Numbered from the stretch's first letter, positions 26,310 to 36,372 are shown. The stretch: 64,000 nucleotides of DNA from Candidatus Poribacteria bacterium (GCA_003635185.1 PYJA01000021.1:1-64000); one strand, 5' to 3'. The notes: a model not told the origin generated them from the letters alone. Program-made: numbers and translations.

Positions 26310-27494
26310 ATGAAAATTCTTTCACGTTATTGTCTTAAAGAGTTCATTCCACCCTTTTTAATTACACTTGTCTGTTTCACTTGTATTATACTTTTTGATG
26401 AACTTTTTCGACTTGTTAAGCTTTTCGTTAAAAAAGGAGTAAGCCCGCTTTATCTAATTGAATCGCTGTTGTATGTGATGCCCGCAACGGTTATTCTGTC
26501 AATTCCGATGGCGGCGTTAGTTGCAATCCTGCTGGCATTAGGCCGCCTCTCCACAGATTCAGAAATTATGGCAATGCGGGCGCACGGAGTCGGTTTCCAT
26601 CAACTTATGGTACCTCTCTTGATTGTAACAGTCTTTTTAAGTGTAATTGACTTAGCGTTGATGGAATATGTGCTGCCGAAAGCCACTCTTGCTTCTGTCT
26701 CACTCAAACGCGACATCCAAAGACACAATCCTGCCCTCATTTTGGAAGAAGACACCGTTATGAAAGAGCTGGAGAGTGAAGGTAAACTTTGGATGTACGA
26801 ATCCACGGATCCAAAAACAGAACGACTGCAGAATGTAAGAATCTGGGATGAAATTTTGCCGGGACAACCGCGTTTCACCCTTGCACAATCTGCCCGTCTC
26901 GGCTTTGAAGATGGCAATGCCAAGTTGACGCTTTACGATGGACACACCTATGAGCCTTTAACGGACGGTTCCGAAGGGTTCAGAATTACCAAATTTCAGG
27001 AACAGCAACTCGCTCTCGACTTTAAAAAAGACCTACAACGCGGCGAATATAAGACACAACATCCGCAAACAATGCGCGTTGGAGAACTTAAGACACACAT
27101 CGAAAAATTGGAAGTTGCTCAGAGACCAGATAAAATATCTGAATACACTACCAATAGGATTCGTTATGCTAAGGTGGAATATCATAAAAAATTTGCTATT
27201 CCCTTTGCCTGCTTAGCATTTGGTATAATCGGCATTCCCCTCGGATTTATAGTGCAAAAGAACGGAAGAATGATTGGATTTGGTATCGGATTAGCCATAA
27301 TATTGTTATATTATCTGCTACTGCAGATTGGGCAAAGTAGTGGCCTAAGCGGTAAATTACACCCCGCCTTGGCAATGTGGTTTCCAAACCTTGTTGTTGG
27401 AATGCTCGGAATAGCACTTATTACAAGGATGTTTAGCGAAGGTAAACTAAACGCATGGCGAAATAAAGAGAGAAGTCCCGCTGGTTGTCAATAG
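26310..27494 (+). CDS. lptF: LptF/LptG (YjgP/YjgQ) permease, LptF-like
   Basis: This is one of the two integral membrane subunits of the LPS exporter that passes LPS from the inner membrane to the LptA/C bridge. It has six membrane helices in the normal layout: three near the N-terminus (FIPPFLITLVCFTCIILFDE on), a large periplasmic beta domain at 130-290, and three near the C-terminus (FAIPFACLAFGIIGIPLGF onward). The start MKILSRYCLKEFIPPF is typical. Length is 394. LptG follows, with a MITE copy between them. The presence of LptF and LptG fits a diderm with an LPS-type outer membrane. Confidence 0.88.
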   Translation: MKILSRYCLKEFIPPFLITLVCFTCIILFDELFRLVKLFVKKGVSPLYLIESLLYVMPATVILSIPMAALVAILLALGRLSTDSEIMAMRAHGVGFHQLMVPLLIVTVFLSVIDLALMEYVLPKATLASVSLKRDIQRHNPALILEEDTVMKELESEGKLWMYESTDPKTERLQNVRIWDEILPGQPRFTLAQSARLGFEDGNAKLTLYDGHTYEPLTDGSEGFRITKFQEQQLALDFKKDLQRGEYKTQHPQTMRVGELKTHIEKLEVAQRPDKISEYTTNRIRYAKVEYHKKFAIPFACLAFGIIGIPLGFIVQKNGRMIGFGIGLAIILLYYLLLQIGQSSGLSGKLHPALAMWFPNLVVGMLGIALITRMFSEGKLNAWRNKERSPAGCQ

Positions 27495-27517
27495 AAAAGC
27501 AGAATCTTAACGAGCAG

Positions 27518-27632
27518 GACTTACGCAATAAGTCCGAAAGTCCCCTTGATAAGGGGGATTTAGGGGGTTAAATACCTAAAATAACGACTTTTTAACCCCC
27601 TGCCCCCCTTATCAAGGGGGAGCGCGTAAGTC
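27518..27632. mobile_element. MITE family 1, copy b (115 bp)
   Basis: The ends are GACTTACGC (27518-27526) and GCGTAAGTC (27624-27632). An inner inverted repeat pairs CCCCTTGATAAGGGGG with CCCCCTTATCAAGGGG. The element lies between lptF and lptG. Confidence 0.8.
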
Positions 27633-27658
27633 ATGAACGAGTAAAATAGGGAAATCAC

Positions 27659-28720
27659 TTGAACATTTTAGACCGGTACCTTATAAAAGAATACCTCAAA
27701 GCCTTTCTTATAGGTTTTTTCTTTTTTAGCGCGCTTGTTGTTGTCGTTCGTTTATTAGATAAGGACATCAAAAAATTTGAGGAGGGTATCACTTATCTCA
27801 CCGCAGTGAAAATTATCCTATACCAAGCACCACGGCGGATAATGGAGATTGTACCGGTATCAGGTTTTGTCGCTACCTTTTTCGTTCTTGGGCGGATGAT
27901 TCGGAATAACGAATTTGTTGCAATGAAAGCGGGGGGAATGAGTGTCTACCGAATTCTTACACCTATTCTTATTGTAACACTCGTTATTTGCGCGTTTTTT
28001 GCACTTTTTTATGACCGTATTGCATCTCCTGCTTACCATGAAGCGAACCTTTTACAAAAAAAAATAGGACCTAGCTACGGTAGACACCTCGTCTTTAAAA
28101 GTAAAGGTAATCGTATCTTTTATTCGCATCGAATCAATTTAAAAAAGAAAGAAATTCGTAATTTGACGATTTGGGAATCGAATGAGGTGGGACAACTTGA
28201 GCGAACAATTTATGCAAAGGCAGCAACGTGGACACCGACACATTGGGAACTCACCGATGGACACATTCGTCAATTCAAAAATGAAGCGGAAGTCAGTTAT
28301 GAAACTTTTGATGAGAAGTCTATAGAACGCTACGAAGACCCTGCACGTTTTATCGGCAGCGACAAAGACCCAAAGGCAATGACGATTAAGGAACTTAAAG
28401 AGCAGATTGCCTATAAAAAAGAAGCAGGGCAGATTTCACGGATAGAACAAGTAAAATTGCATCACAAAACGGCGTATCCGTTTGCAGCTGTTGTTGTTGT
28501 TCTGTTAGGCGCGCCGATTGCAATCCGTTTCGGAAAAGCTGGCTTTTTTGCTGGATTAGTCATTGCTTTCTTCCTTGTTTTTATCTATTGGGCGCTCTCT
28601 TTTGCTACGCTTGAAGGACTCAGTGAGAACGGCAAACTCCATCCGTTTTTAGCGTGTTGGGGAGCAAACATTCTATACGGTATTGTCGGCAGTATCCTAA
28701 TATGGCGCACGCCAAAGTAA
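27659..28720 (+). CDS. lptG: LptF/LptG permease, LptG-like
   Basis: This is the second membrane subunit of the LPS export complex, 353 residues, with TTG as start codon (27659) giving MNILDRYLIKEYLKAFLIGF, the usual opening of LptG. Three helices, a periplasmic beta domain (about 120-270) and three further helices (YPFAAVVVVLLGAPIAIRFG, FAGLVIAFFLVFIYWALS, and the last) are visible. It pairs with lptF upstream. The noncoding MITE between them lies inside what is usually a tight operon. Confidence 0.88.
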   Translation: MNILDRYLIKEYLKAFLIGFFFFSALVVVVRLLDKDIKKFEEGITYLTAVKIILYQAPRRIMEIVPVSGFVATFFVLGRMIRNNEFVAMKAGGMSVYRILTPILIVTLVICAFFALFYDRIASPAYHEANLLQKKIGPSYGRHLVFKSKGNRIFYSHRINLKKKEIRNLTIWESNEVGQLERTIYAKAATWTPTHWELTDGHIRQFKNEAEVSYETFDEKSIERYEDPARFIGSDKDPKAMTIKELKEQIAYKKEAGQISRIEQVKLHHKTAYPFAAVVVVLLGAPIAIRFGKAGFFAGLVIAFFLVFIYWALSFATLEGLSENGKLHPFLACWGANILYGIVGSILIWRTPK

Positions 28721-28803
28721 AGATTTAAAGGCAGAGCTATGGAAAAATAATCTACGCGCGGTCAGCTCCGATTTAAGTTTTTCCCATAGTTTCAACATCT
28801 ATC

Positions 28804-29376
28804 ATGATTTCCCAAAAACTCGGTAATTTCTTCTTCAAAATCCGTAGTTTTACCCCGATTCCATTTATCCTCGCGTTGCTCTATTTCGCGAAACCCGCAT
28901 GGTATACCACACTAATAGGTATCCTATCAATCGCTATAGGCGAATTTCTTCGAATGTGGGCAGTCGGATATGCGGGCGGTACTACACGTGCCACATCTCT
29001 CGGCGCCGCTCGTGACCTCGTCACAACAGGCCCCTATAGTTATGTCCGCAACCCGCTTTATCTCGGCAACTTCTTGCTCAGCTTCGGAATCTGCATTGTT
29101 GCCAATGTCCTTTGGTTAATACCTGTTCTGGTAGTTGGATATTTTATTCAGTATCTTCCCATCATCGCTGTAGAAGAGACATATCTATTGGAATCATGTG
29201 GGTCCATCTATCAGGTATATCAGGAACAGGTGCCGCGCTTCTTCCCCCAGTTTATCCCCTATTCCTCCCCATCGGCACACGATTTTTCTTGGGCACGCGC
29301 TATTAAAAGTGAAAAACGCACTTGGACTGCAATTATTTGTGTTATCGGATTAATTTTTGCAAGAGGACTTGTTTAA
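28804..29376 (+). CDS. Isoprenylcysteine carboxyl methyltransferase-like membrane protein
   Basis: The 190-residue protein has about five membrane helices and the ICMT/PEMT signature: LVTTGPYSYVRNPLYLGNFL, followed by a hydrophobic stretch and EETYLLESCG near the C-terminal SAM site. Bacterial homologues methylate unknown lipids or proteins. It is 83 bases downstream of lptG on the same strand. It has no close partner. Confidence 0.8.
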   Translation: MISQKLGNFFFKIRSFTPIPFILALLYFAKPAWYTTLIGILSIAIGEFLRMWAVGYAGGTTRATSLGAARDLVTTGPYSYVRNPLYLGNFLLSFGICIVANVLWLIPVLVVGYFIQYLPIIAVEETYLLESCGSIYQVYQEQVPRFFPQFIPYSSPSAHDFSWARAIKSEKRTWTAIICVIGLIFARGLV

Positions 29377-29607
29377 TTATACTTTTACAAGATACATTGG
29401 CAGCTAATTTCATTATACCAAGAACTCAAAATTTTCCTTGACAAAAATGCGTTGAAGACATATCATTTCAAAAAGTTTAGTAAGCACGTTTGAAAGTTAA
29501 TCCGCTTGTAATTGTGAAATCTGTGAACAATTCCTCTTATACCAAATCTACCGTCCGAAAATGGGACAAATCCGGTTAATTTGATATTAATTTCCGAATA
29601 AAGAACA

Positions 29608-30771
29608 ATGGCAAACACATTAACCCAACGAATTCAAACTCGTGCTTATGAACTTGGGTTTGAACTTGTCGGGATTACTCCTGCCGAACAGAGCCAAACC
29701 ATTCAACGTTATCAGCAATGGATTGAAAGCGGATATGCTGGTAAGATGGACTACCTTGAAAGACACCTACCCCTCAAGGAAGATACGCGAAGACTCCTTG
29801 AAGAAGCTAAATCTATTATTAGTCTCGCGATGAACTATTATACGCTGGATACACCTAAACCGTTAGCAGAAGATCCCAGTCGTGGACAAATATCTCGCTA
29901 CGCGTGGGGTGACGACTACCATGATATTATCCGAGAACGTCTTCTACTACTTGTAGAATTTATCAAAGACACTGCTGAAACTGATCTTAAAAGTCGTGTT
30001 TTCGTGGACTCTGGGCCAATTTTGGAAAGGGAATATGCTCAAAAAGCCAAACTCGGTTGGATAGGGAAAAACACGAATCTGATTAATTGGCGTTCAGGGT
30101 CATGGTACTTCCTGGCAGAGGTGCTTGTGAGCATTGAGTTGGAATATGAAACGCAAACGCTTCGTGGCAGTTGCGGCACCTGCACAAAATGCATTGAGGC
30201 ATGTCCAACAGATGCGATTATTGAACCGAATTTGCTTGACTCTCGGCTATGCATCTCCTATTTGACAATTGAATTAAAAGATAGTATTCCGAAAGAACTC
30301 CGTCCCCAAATCGGAAACCTGATTTTTGGGTGTGACATCTGTCAAGAGGTTTGCCCCTGGAACAGCAAAGCAATACCAACAGCTGAACCTGCGTTTCAAC
30401 CACGCGATGGAAACCTCGCCCCTGAGCTGCTAAGCCTTATCAGCATGACACAAACCGAATTTAGCAAAAAGTTCAAAGGAAGCCCCATCAAACGCGCGAA
30501 GCGCAGAGGATTCTTACGAAATGTTATCGTTGCTATCGGCAATTGGCGGTCACGTGCTGCTGTGCCTGCTCTCCAAAAGGCATTAACTGACGAGGAACCC
30601 TTAATCCGCGGACATGCAGCCTGGGCATTAGGACAGATCGGCGGGAAAACTGCTAAACACACATTGGAAACTCAATTAACGTGTGAAAGCGATTCAGAAG
30701 TAATCTCCGAAATTCAGGAAGCACTGCAAGTGATTGCGGGTGAGGATGAAAACCCTTATGTGTCAATTTAG
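29608..30771 (+). CDS. queG: Epoxyqueuosine reductase
   Basis: This cobalamin- and iron-sulfur-dependent enzyme performs the last step of queuosine synthesis in tRNA. The 387-residue protein has two ferredoxin-like motifs: CGTCTKCIEACP and GCDICQEVCPWNSKA. The N-terminal half, including AYELGFELVGITPAEQ, SGYAGKMDYLERH and FVDSGPILEREYAQKAKLGWIGKNTNLI, is the conserved QueG core. The C-terminus adds HEAT-like repeats (RSRAAVPALQKALTDEEP). The ribosome site is weak. Confidence 0.94.
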   Translation: MANTLTQRIQTRAYELGFELVGITPAEQSQTIQRYQQWIESGYAGKMDYLERHLPLKEDTRRLLEEAKSIISLAMNYYTLDTPKPLAEDPSRGQISRYAWGDDYHDIIRERLLLLVEFIKDTAETDLKSRVFVDSGPILEREYAQKAKLGWIGKNTNLINWRSGSWYFLAEVLVSIELEYETQTLRGSCGTCTKCIEACPTDAIIEPNLLDSRLCISYLTIELKDSIPKELRPQIGNLIFGCDICQEVCPWNSKAIPTAEPAFQPRDGNLAPELLSLISMTQTEFSKKFKGSPIKRAKRRGFLRNVIVAIGNWRSRAAVPALQKALTDEEPLIRGHAAWALGQIGGKTAKHTLETQLTCESDSEVISEIQEALQVIAGEDENPYVSI

Positions 30772-30792
30772 TATCCTTTTCTCCTGTCAGAA

Positions 30793-31863
30793 TCACGGAT
30801 GAGCGCGGATTTCTATGAATTTCTGAATAGCATCAACCAACTTTCCAGCGCCAAACCGCACTACATCCGTTGCAGGCAAACCAGTTTCTGCTTCCGCTGC
30901 AACGATTGCTTGATACGCTTGTTTTTCAGACAGGTCAAAACAATTGAGCGCTAATCCGATCACCTTTGCTGGCTTTATAGGTGCAGTTAACATCTCATAC
31001 TGCGCGATCATCTCAGATAAAGATGGTAACGGCACTGTATACCGCGCGACCTCTTTCCGCGAGGGTTGATGACAAAATATCATTGCATCAGGCATGCTGC
31101 CATGGAGTAGGCTCAATGTCACACCGGAATATCCCGGATGCACCAAAGATCCTTGTCCTTCAACGATGAGAAGGTCGTGATTTTTCGCGCCTTCAAGTAC
31201 AATGTGTTCAGCAGCACCGGCGGTGAAGTCAGAGACAACAGCGTCAATCGCAATACCCCACCCCCATACCATAATACCGTTCTGCCCTGTCGGACAAAAT
31301 TCAGCATTGAGTTTCCGTGCCCTTGCAGAATTTGTAATCTCTATGCCAGATAACATTTTCCCAACGCGGCAATCTGAACCGACAGTGAGAATAACAGTCG
31401 CATCTACATCTGCAGCTTTACATGTTGCCACAGGTAAATTATCTGGTGGTTTCCTTGCATCCCATAGCACTACATTATGTGCCTCTGCCAACTCCGTCAG
31501 TTCAGCATTCTCACTCAGAAAGTGGTGGAGCCCGCTCATGATATGTAATCCGCTTTTGATCGCTTCATGTAGAATCCCACGCCATGCCTCAGGCAATTCA
31601 CCACCGGGTGGGGCTATACCGATAGCCAACATTGTCGGTTCAAGCTGCATTGCCTCAGCAAGATCGCGAACAACCGGAATCCCTTTGCCAATTTCAATTA
31701 TTTCACTGACATCTTTTCCCGATTTTGTACTATCAATGACTGCAACAACGTTATCAGGAAGGTAACGCACCAAAACAGTTGCAGTCTTCGATTCAAGAAC
31801 GCCGAACGATCCTTCAGCAAGAATAGCGATTTTATGTGATTTGGGGTGTAATTGTTCATTCAT
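30793..31863 (-). CDS. DUF1611 family protein (DgcN-like)
   Basis: The 356-residue protein belongs to DUF1611. It has an N-terminal Rossmann-like part (KIAILAEGSFGVLESKTATVL) and a C-terminal P-loop-like part with VGSDCRVGKMLSG and a second motif LLIVEGQGSLVHPGYSG. One member, DgcN, is a D-glutamate N-acetyltransferase that starts D-glutamate degradation beside the epimerase DgcA. No DgcA gene is seen here, so this function is not certain. It converges with queG. Confidence 0.8.
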   Translation of the reverse strand: MNEQLHPKSHKIAILAEGSFGVLESKTATVLVRYLPDNVVAVIDSTKSGKDVSEIIEIGKGIPVVRDLAEAMQLEPTMLAIGIAPPGGELPEAWRGILHEAIKSGLHIMSGLHHFLSENAELTELAEAHNVVLWDARKPPDNLPVATCKAADVDATVILTVGSDCRVGKMLSGIEITNSARARKLNAEFCPTGQNGIMVWGWGIAIDAVVSDFTAGAAEHIVLEGAKNHDLLIVEGQGSLVHPGYSGVTLSLLHGSMPDAMIFCHQPSRKEVARYTVPLPSLSEMIAQYEMLTAPIKPAKVIGLALNCFDLSEKQAYQAIVAAEAETGLPATDVVRFGAGKLVDAIQKFIEIRAHP

Positions 31864-31965
31864 TTATCAATAAAATATCACAAATTGAGAGTAATTTCAA
31901 GGGAGATATAAAAGAACAAAAACACTCTCTTGACTCCACAAATCCATTATGTTAAAATTCCGAAA

Positions 31966-32436
31966 ATGACAATTGAGAAACCTTATCCAGAAATTACCTT
32001 TGAACGGATGCAACAAAAAGACCTTGAACAGGTGATGGCGATAGAAAAGGAAGCCTTCCCCGATCCCTGGTCTAAATCATTTTTTAAACAGGAACTTCGG
32101 AAAAGAAAAACGTACATACATTTATATATCGCGCGGTTAAATAATAAAGTCGTCGGATATATTGTTTTTTACCTCTTCCGGGGTGAAGGACACATCATGA
32201 ATATTGCCGTAGCCGCTGAATATAGGCGCTGTGGTGTGGCAAAATATCTACTCGCGTCAGCCTTAGAGGTCGTTCGAAAAAATGCGGGGGAGGAAGTATT
32301 TCTTGAAGTTTCTGTCAATAATACTGCAGCACAAGAACTTTACAAGCAATTTGGATTTGAAGTTGACGGTATCCGCAAAAGATACTATAGCAACGGTGAA
32401 GATGCGTACGTCTTGCGAAAAGAGGTGCAACGTTAA
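31966..32436 (+). CDS. rimI: Ribosomal-protein-alanine N-acetyltransferase
   Basis: This GNAT-fold acetyltransferase acts on the N-terminal alanine of S18. It has the acetyl-CoA site IMNIAVAAEYRRCGVAKYLL and the late motif LYKQFGFEVDGIRKRYYSNGEDAYVL, both typical for RimI. I prefer the ATG at 31966. A TTG at 31930 is in frame but neither has a clear ribosome site. It usually sits next to tsaB/tsaD, which are not in this window. The gene stands between a DUF1611 gene (divergent) and the isochorismatase-like hydrolase. Confidence 0.85.
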   Translation: MTIEKPYPEITFERMQQKDLEQVMAIEKEAFPDPWSKSFFKQELRKRKTYIHLYIARLNNKVVGYIVFYLFRGEGHIMNIAVAAEYRRCGVAKYLLASALEVVRKNAGEEVFLEVSVNNTAAQELYKQFGFEVDGIRKRYYSNGEDAYVLRKEVQR

Positions 32437-32498
32437 TCTTCGCAAACTTTGTCAAGACACTCAAGGTCATAAAACTTTCTACAAAAGAGGTATTAATT

Positions 32499-33290
32499 AT
32501 GAAGTTTGATATAGCACGTTCTGCTTTTTCCGCCTCACCTTCCGAAGAGACGCTTTCGCTTTCAATACGAAGACAAGAAGCCCGTACTGCTGGTAGGAAC
32601 GGCTGGCGAATCATTGAGGAGGAGGTCAATTGGCAGGCAGCTGAAACCGCTATTATTGTCGTTGACATGTGGAATAAACATTGGTCCTGGGGAGCAACTG
32701 AACGCGTCAACATTATGGCACCGAGAATGAATATTGTTCTACAGCGTGCAAGGCAGCAAGGTGTCCAGATAATCCACGCACCTTCTGATACCATGGATTT
32801 CTATAAGGACCATCCCGCACGTACCGCTATACTTGAGATTCCGAAGGCAGAACCTCCACAGGAACGGGAAATGCCCGATCCACCTCAACCTGTAGACGCA
32901 TCCGATGGTGGGTCAGACACAGGTGAGACACACATGTATGGCGCTTGGCATCGTCAACATCCAGCCATTGAAATTGATAACACGGATGCTATTAGTGACA
33001 ACGGACACGAGGTGTACAACCTACTCGCGCACAAAGGAATTCAGAACATTATTATTATGGGCGTGCATACCAATATGTGTGTACTGGGGCGTTCTTTTGC
33101 CATTAAACAGATGGTACGATGGGGATTCAATGTTGTGTTAGTTCGCGATTTAACTGATGCAATGTATAATCCTTTCAAACCTCCCTATGTGAGCCATGAA
33201 GAAGGCACGCAGTTAGTTGTTGAATATATTGAAAAATTCTGGTGTCCTTCAATTTTGAGCGGTGATCTAACTACTCCTGAACCGGAATAG
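32499..33290 (+). CDS. Isochorismatase-like cysteine hydrolase
   Basis: The 263-residue protein belongs to the isochorismatase/nicotinamidase family of small cysteine hydrolases. It has the catalytic Asp in AIIVVDMWNKHW and the nucleophile Cys in IIIMGVHTNMCVLGR. The insertion of about 50 residues between the first two blocks (PKAEPPQEREMPDPPQ) is longer than in nicotinamidase. Substrate is unknown. The ribosome site is AAAGAGGT. Confidence 0.83.
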   Translation: MKFDIARSAFSASPSEETLSLSIRRQEARTAGRNGWRIIEEEVNWQAAETAIIVVDMWNKHWSWGATERVNIMAPRMNIVLQRARQQGVQIIHAPSDTMDFYKDHPARTAILEIPKAEPPQEREMPDPPQPVDASDGGSDTGETHMYGAWHRQHPAIEIDNTDAISDNGHEVYNLLAHKGIQNIIIMGVHTNMCVLGRSFAIKQMVRWGFNVVLVRDLTDAMYNPFKPPYVSHEEGTQLVVEYIEKFWCPSILSGDLTTPEPE

Positions 33291-33444
33291 TGCCTAATTT
33301 CTATAGTGAACTTTAAAATTATTGGGACACTTTAGACATTATAACGTTTTAATTGTCCGTAGTTTTTGGTCTCTCATAAAATCTAAAGTTTGTCCGTCGG
33401 GTAGAGCGATAGCGAAACCTGACAGACGATATAAACTTTCGGTA

Positions 33445-35043
33445 TTATTTTTCGGATGTTGCCGATGAAGGCCGTTCCTGGACCACAGGGATCACGTAAC
33501 TACGGACCCTCACATCTCCTTCTGTTTCTGATTCAACGCGGGGTGTTGGATTCTCACGATGATCGAAGACTACATAGTAACCTTCTATCGCTTGTTCTAA
33601 TTTGAGATATGCCCGGAGCTGCTGTTTACCTGCTTGATAACGTTTTTCGCCTTCCCATATCTTTGTTTCCACAATATATTTTCGTCCATTGTGAAAAATG
33701 ACGAGATCCATTCTACCACGCCCTGTTTGCACTTCAAGATACATGGCACCGCGTACAATTCTGACGAACTGGTCAAGATAGGTGTAAAGGAGGTCCTGTC
33801 CGACGAATTCTTGTGGTGTGTCTGGCACTTGGAGTATCCGAAAACCGACGCGGGCGGTAAAATCACGGAAATTATCAAGAAGTCGTCCTAAATCGATATA
33901 TCCTGAGGGAGTAAGGTAATCCTTAAAATCGATGTCTTCCGGAAAATAATCGTGTTCAAGTCCATTAAATAGCGGTCTAAATGTCAGCAAGATGCACTGC
34001 TGATAAATTGGGTTGACAATCTCACATAGGTTCCCTGTGCCTTTTGTGATGACACCATAAATAGCAAGTTCATTCATGACATCATCGTAGGGATTGAAGG
34101 GCACCCCGCCCTCATAAGCAGCGATCTTCATGAGGATGCTTCTAAAGCGCGGTTCTCTACGGACATTGGTAATCAGATGCTGAATGTTGACATTCCCTTC
34201 TTGAACGATTTTTGCATGTGCCGTTAGAAAATGTTCCAAGCGAATCGTTTCAGTTTTCGGGATATCTGATTCCTCTGTAAGAATCTGTGCAAACCGATTA
34301 ACAAGAAAGGGTTGCCCGCCTGTCTGTCTATGCAACATTTCAATTACTTTTGGGTTGAAAGTTTGTCCAGTTTCTTCGGTATATTGGGACAAGAGTTCGT
34401 GCACCTGCTCAAGTGTAAAGTTAGGTAGACTGAAGTCATCTTGGATATTGAACGGGGAGATGGATCTGTCGTAGTTTAGCTGCGCAATGCTCTTGACACC
34501 GACGATGCCAACGCTATACGGGCAATGGAGCTCATCAGAGAGATAGATATGACGGAGTGCATTAAGAAAACCACTGACAGCCTCTCGGGGTATACCATCA
34601 AACTCGTCTATGATGAGAAGTACTTTCCGGTTTTTCAGAAATCTCTCAAATTTATTAAAGAACCTTCTCATGGAGAAAGCGTTAGTGAGTTTGGTGTCAT
34701 CTAAAAAATCTATCAATGCCTTGGATGGAACGTTGTCCTGTCGTTGAAAAGTATTCTCAATTTCCTCACGAAGATCTTCATAGAAACTACTGTAAAAATC
34801 TGACAAAGAGAGGTCAGCATACGTATCAAAATTCAATTGGATAAAGAAGTAGTCTGGAGTTTCCGTTACCAAGGTGTTAAGTGCGCTTTTAAAAAAAGTG
34901 GTTTTGCCAGTCTGTCGTGGTGCGAAGAGTACAATATAACGCCCCTCTTTGATGCGATTGATGAAATCAGCGGTCTCTTCTGATCGTGAGACGACATAAT
35001 TCTTCTGTGGATTGACGGGCCCCCGGGTTTCAAAATATCTCAT
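33445..35043 (-). CDS. AAA-like ATPase fused to PD-(D/E)xK nuclease-like domain
   Basis: The 532-residue protein starts with an AAA-like NTPase: Walker A APRQTGKTTF (41-50), Walker B VLLIIDEFDGIP (about 136-147), and sensor-like YSVGIVGVKSIAQLNYDRS. The C-terminal part holds a PD-(D/E)xK motif RMDLVIFHNGRKYIVETKIW. Such proteins (AAA-ATPase-like with PDDEXK_9) are multiplied in some phyla, but their role is unknown. A near copy is at 46349-47953. It lies 81 bases after the Bax1 gene on the same strand, so it may be in one transcript. GCAGGAGAG precedes the start. Confidence 0.85.
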   Translation of the reverse strand: MRYFETRGPVNPQKNYVVSRSEETADFINRIKEGRYIVLFAPRQTGKTTFFKSALNTLVTETPDYFFIQLNFDTYADLSLSDFYSSFYEDLREEIENTFQRQDNVPSKALIDFLDDTKLTNAFSMRRFFNKFERFLKNRKVLLIIDEFDGIPREAVSGFLNALRHIYLSDELHCPYSVGIVGVKSIAQLNYDRSISPFNIQDDFSLPNFTLEQVHELLSQYTEETGQTFNPKVIEMLHRQTGGQPFLVNRFAQILTEESDIPKTETIRLEHFLTAHAKIVQEGNVNIQHLITNVRREPRFRSILMKIAAYEGGVPFNPYDDVMNELAIYGVITKGTGNLCEIVNPIYQQCILLTFRPLFNGLEHDYFPEDIDFKDYLTPSGYIDLGRLLDNFRDFTARVGFRILQVPDTPQEFVGQDLLYTYLDQFVRIVRGAMYLEVQTGRGRMDLVIFHNGRKYIVETKIWEGEKRYQAGKQQLRAYLKLEQAIEGYYVVFDHRENPTPRVESETEGDVRVRSYVIPVVQERPSSATSEK

Positions 35044-35124
35044 TTTCTCTCCTGCTCATCGGCATTTCTTGCAACCATTGTACCAAATCCAACAGTGTAA
35101 ATCAAGGTTGAATTCGTTGTCTGC

Positions 35125-36372
35125 TTAAGGGTCAATGTCAACAAGTGAATTCAGAATAGGGAGCAATGCCCCCATTGTTGGCACATCACGGAACGTAAAA
35201 CCGAACTTTGAGAAATACGCGGATGCTTCCAATGCCTCTGTGATTATCGGTTTTTTCTCCAATTCCTTTGAAACACCAAGGATAAGGCGAGTATCGGTCT
35301 GTTCGGCAAGTGTGTTGAGACGCGCAAGCAGATGCCCTTGGTGCCACGGATGGAATAACTCAATTGCCACTTCCACACCGCTGGTATGAATCAATTGATA
35401 ATCTGGAAAACAGTAGAAATCTCCCGGTAAAGGTAGAAACTGGCTACCTGGATGAATCTGCCAATCATCTGTTTTGTTGTGGAGCATCTCCTGAAAGAGT
35501 TGAATATCTTCAGGAATATAGGCAAGAAATTGTTGTGCAATCGGTTTTATCCCACACGATTCATTGAGATATAACCGAGAACGTCTTTTATTTCGAAACT
35601 GAACCTCCGCCGTGAGTTCCCATTTCGGTTGATGCAACACGGCGACAAAAAAGTTCGCCAGATTCATGCCGTATCGCTTCGTTTTGTAAAATAGGTTGAG
35701 CGGTCCGTCTACTGTAATCTGAAACAGATCCTCGTTTTCTATTCTCTCTTTCCGAATTGTGGAGAGGAGTTGGTTAAATCTTAGATATTTGAACAGCTGA
35801 CGCAGTTCGGCTGTCATGGAATCGGTGAGATTTAAAGTGAGGGAATTACAATGCAAGAGCAAGCCTTGTACCTGTGCAGTGTTGTAACGATGCAGTAGAT
35901 GCTCAGCAGAAAGTGTTTTGAAAGACAAAATTGGCTGACAACTTGGCAGATCTGCATAGAGTCTATCCCTTAACGCTGTTCCCTCGGGTTGTCCTTCGTT
36001 TCGGACTATCTGTTCGACTTTTTGCTGGTAGTCCGCATAATCCAAAAACTGTTCTTGTGAAAGCAGGCGGCTTGTTTCTGTGAAAAGTTTTTGCCGAAAC
36101 GCAATCAGTTCTTCGTTAGGTGCAGTGTCAAACTCGGTTCTATCTAATAGCAGTTTTTCAAGTCCACGCTTGACTAAAGGTGTGCCTGGTGTGCTATCCA
36201 TAACATGTTTACTCGCCTCTAATAATGTTGATCGTGCTTTGTCTGGTGATTCTTCAAAGACAGAAATTAATTGTTCGGCAATTGCCAACAATTGGCTATC
36301 AGTAGGTTTTACAAATTGAGGATAGATCTGTCCGTTCTGAATTTTGTATCGGAGTAGGTCTTTGGTAAGCAT
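35125..36372 (-). CDS. Bax1-type nuclease (DUF790), XPB partner
   Basis: The 415-residue protein is a DUF790 member, the family of archaeal Bax1, a nuclease that binds XPB helicase. Evidence includes the opening MLTKDLLRYKIQNGQIYPQF, a helical N-terminal half with many conserved Leu, and the nuclease-like end PDYQLIHTSGVEVAIELFHP followed by HQGHLLARLNTL. In the relatives I know, the last motif carries a Lys where this one shows Arg, which may alter the catalytic site. It lies 53 bases after the XPB-like helicase gene, confirming the pairing. AAGG is six bases before the start. Confidence 0.78.
   Translation of the reverse strand: MLTKDLLRYKIQNGQIYPQFVKPTDSQLLAIAEQLISVFEESPDKARSTLLEASKHVMDSTPGTPLVKRGLEKLLLDRTEFDTAPNEELIAFRQKLFTETSRLLSQEQFLDYADYQQKVEQIVRNEGQPEGTALRDRLYADLPSCQPILSFKTLSAEHLLHRYNTAQVQGLLLHCNSLTLNLTDSMTAELRQLFKYLRFNQLLSTIRKERIENEDLFQITVDGPLNLFYKTKRYGMNLANFFVAVLHQPKWELTAEVQFRNKRRSRLYLNESCGIKPIAQQFLAYIPEDIQLFQEMLHNKTDDWQIHPGSQFLPLPGDFYCFPDYQLIHTSGVEVAIELFHPWHQGHLLARLNTLAEQTDTRLILGVSKELEKKPIITEALEASAYFSKFGFTFRDVPTMGALLPILNSLVDIDP

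Noticed and set aside
31202-31765. 187-codon frame on +
   Set aside because: Antisense to the DUF1611 gene, Ser-rich shadow product.
32315-32794. 159-codon frame on minus
   Set aside because: Antisense to rimI and the isochorismatase gene.
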